Shown here one piece after another: positions 63,920 to 64,000 of a DNA stretch of 64,000 bases. The notes under the pieces are model-generated. The model was given only the letters and a program-made list of their open reading frames with translations. It made no database searches and was not told the origin of the DNA. Location of the stretch: NCBI GenBank assembly GCA_023957775.1, contig JAMLGR010000009.1, positions 1 to 64,000 of the forward strand, given 5' to 3'. This DNA comes from Fimbriimonadaceae bacterium (GTDB taxonomy: Bacteria > Armatimonadota > Fimbriimonadia > Fimbriimonadales > Fimbriimonadaceae). Position 1 is the first letter of the stretch. Each line of letters starts with the position of its first letter. The translations under genes were made by a program, and so were the position numbers.

Positions 63920-63958
63920 GCTTCCGGTCGAGGGCTGGCGCCCTGGACCGGAAGCTAC
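63917..63958. promoter_or_regulatory. 13-bp inverted repeat overlapping the ribBA promoter
   Basis: GTAGCTTCCGGTC (63917-63929) and GACCGGAAGCTAC (63946-63958) are perfect inverse copies; the centre has AGGGC-TGGC-GCCCT. One arm enters the -10 hexamer, so it is a terminator for an upstream gene, an operator, or both. Confidence 0.6.
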
Positions 63959-63964
63959 TCGTTC

Positions 63965-63985
63965 TTTGTCCTTGGTCCTTCGTCC
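63965..63985 (+). repeat. heptamer repeat (TTNGTCC)
   Basis: Three tandem 7-mers: TTTGTCC, TTGGTCC, TTCGTCC, at the right end of the window. Confidence 0.7.
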
Positions 63986-64000
63986 TTGGGGTGTCAGTCG

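Noticed and set aside
63908-64000. FMN riboswitch before ribBA
   Set aside because: The visible 93 nt lack the RFN element consensus and the start appears leaderless.

Overview
ORGANISM. The window is high-GC bacterial chromosome (about 65% by eye), densely coded on both strands. The gene mix includes a prepilin-type protein with a pilin N-terminus and an H/DG-type C-terminal motif, a DUF1080 sugar-hydrolase domain protein, three GH29 alpha-L-fucosidases, a PEP-CTERM protein, three DinB-fold proteins, a YwiC-like membrane protein and a PPC-domain protein. I read this as Armatimonadota (Fimbriimonadia-like); Planctomycetota is the main alternative. No rRNA gene, CRISPR array, complete IS or replication origin is visible.

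LAYOUT. 1-11.3 kb: gene-free repeat stretch, a large exported barrel-like protein, a thioredoxin-like lipoprotein, a DtxR/MntR-type repressor divergent from feoA and a feoB written as two overlapping genes, then a DUF1080 protein, a PPC-domain protein and two unknowns. 11.4-19.4 kb: YwiC-like protein, two fucosidases, a pilin-lipoprotein pair, SGNH hydrolase, metallophosphatase and proline iminopeptidase. 19.4-33.3 kb: AlkX/YcaQ-like glycosylase coupled to a DinB protein, AraC regulator, serine hydrolase, DinB and YdeI-like proteins, Zn/Cd P-type ATPase, a beta-propeller protein, a MarR-MFS efflux pair, AraC regulator, quinone oxidoreductase and a 12-Cys metallothionein. 33.5-37.4 kb: the tRNA-Val island described below. 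37.4-49 kb: CRTAC1-type repeat protein, gpsA, a large secreted Cys-containing protein, PEP-CTERM protein, DinB protein, HTH-PAS protein, Hsp20, double universal stress protein, S9 peptidase and a small membrane protein. 49-64 kb: sugar ABC transporter (two permeases and a binding protein), ogt, STAS protein, sugar nucleotidyltransferase, lipoprotein, hisC, a multi-domain fucosidase, an ABC ATPase with a TolC protein, purA and ribBA.

MOST INTERESTING REGION. An intact tRNA-Val(GAC) gene at 37318-37393 is followed, on the side of its 3' end, by three further copies of only its 3' half (35504, 34442 and 33529), all in the same orientation. They divide 3.8 kb into three short cassettes of about 0.9, 1.1 and 1.8 kb. 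Each carries toxin-antitoxin-like genes and no integrase: hicB with a frameshifted hicA; an intact MntA-HepT-type pair; and an NTase followed by a HepT-HicA chimera and a winged-helix/AbiEii-like NTase pair. Three of the four tRNA copies have the same pair of 25-bp direct repeats beside the CCA end. Two cassettes share a leader with 13-bp tandem repeats, and two share the tail of one gene remnant. The layout is that of a tRNA-anchored, integrase-less toxin-antitoxin cassette array.

GENOME-WIDE SIGNALS. Many genes that head transcription units have a TANNNT hexamer ending exactly 6 nt (range 5-8) before the start codon, with no Shine-Dalgarno sequence, which implies widespread leaderless transcription. 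Genes inside operons often begin in GTGA or TTGA stop/start overlaps. A perfect 8-bp-arm palindrome (CACGCCCG-N5-CGGGCGTG) occurs five times, always between convergent genes. Heptanucleotide tandem repeats occupy several intergenic gaps. The purA leader contains a terminator-like hairpin.
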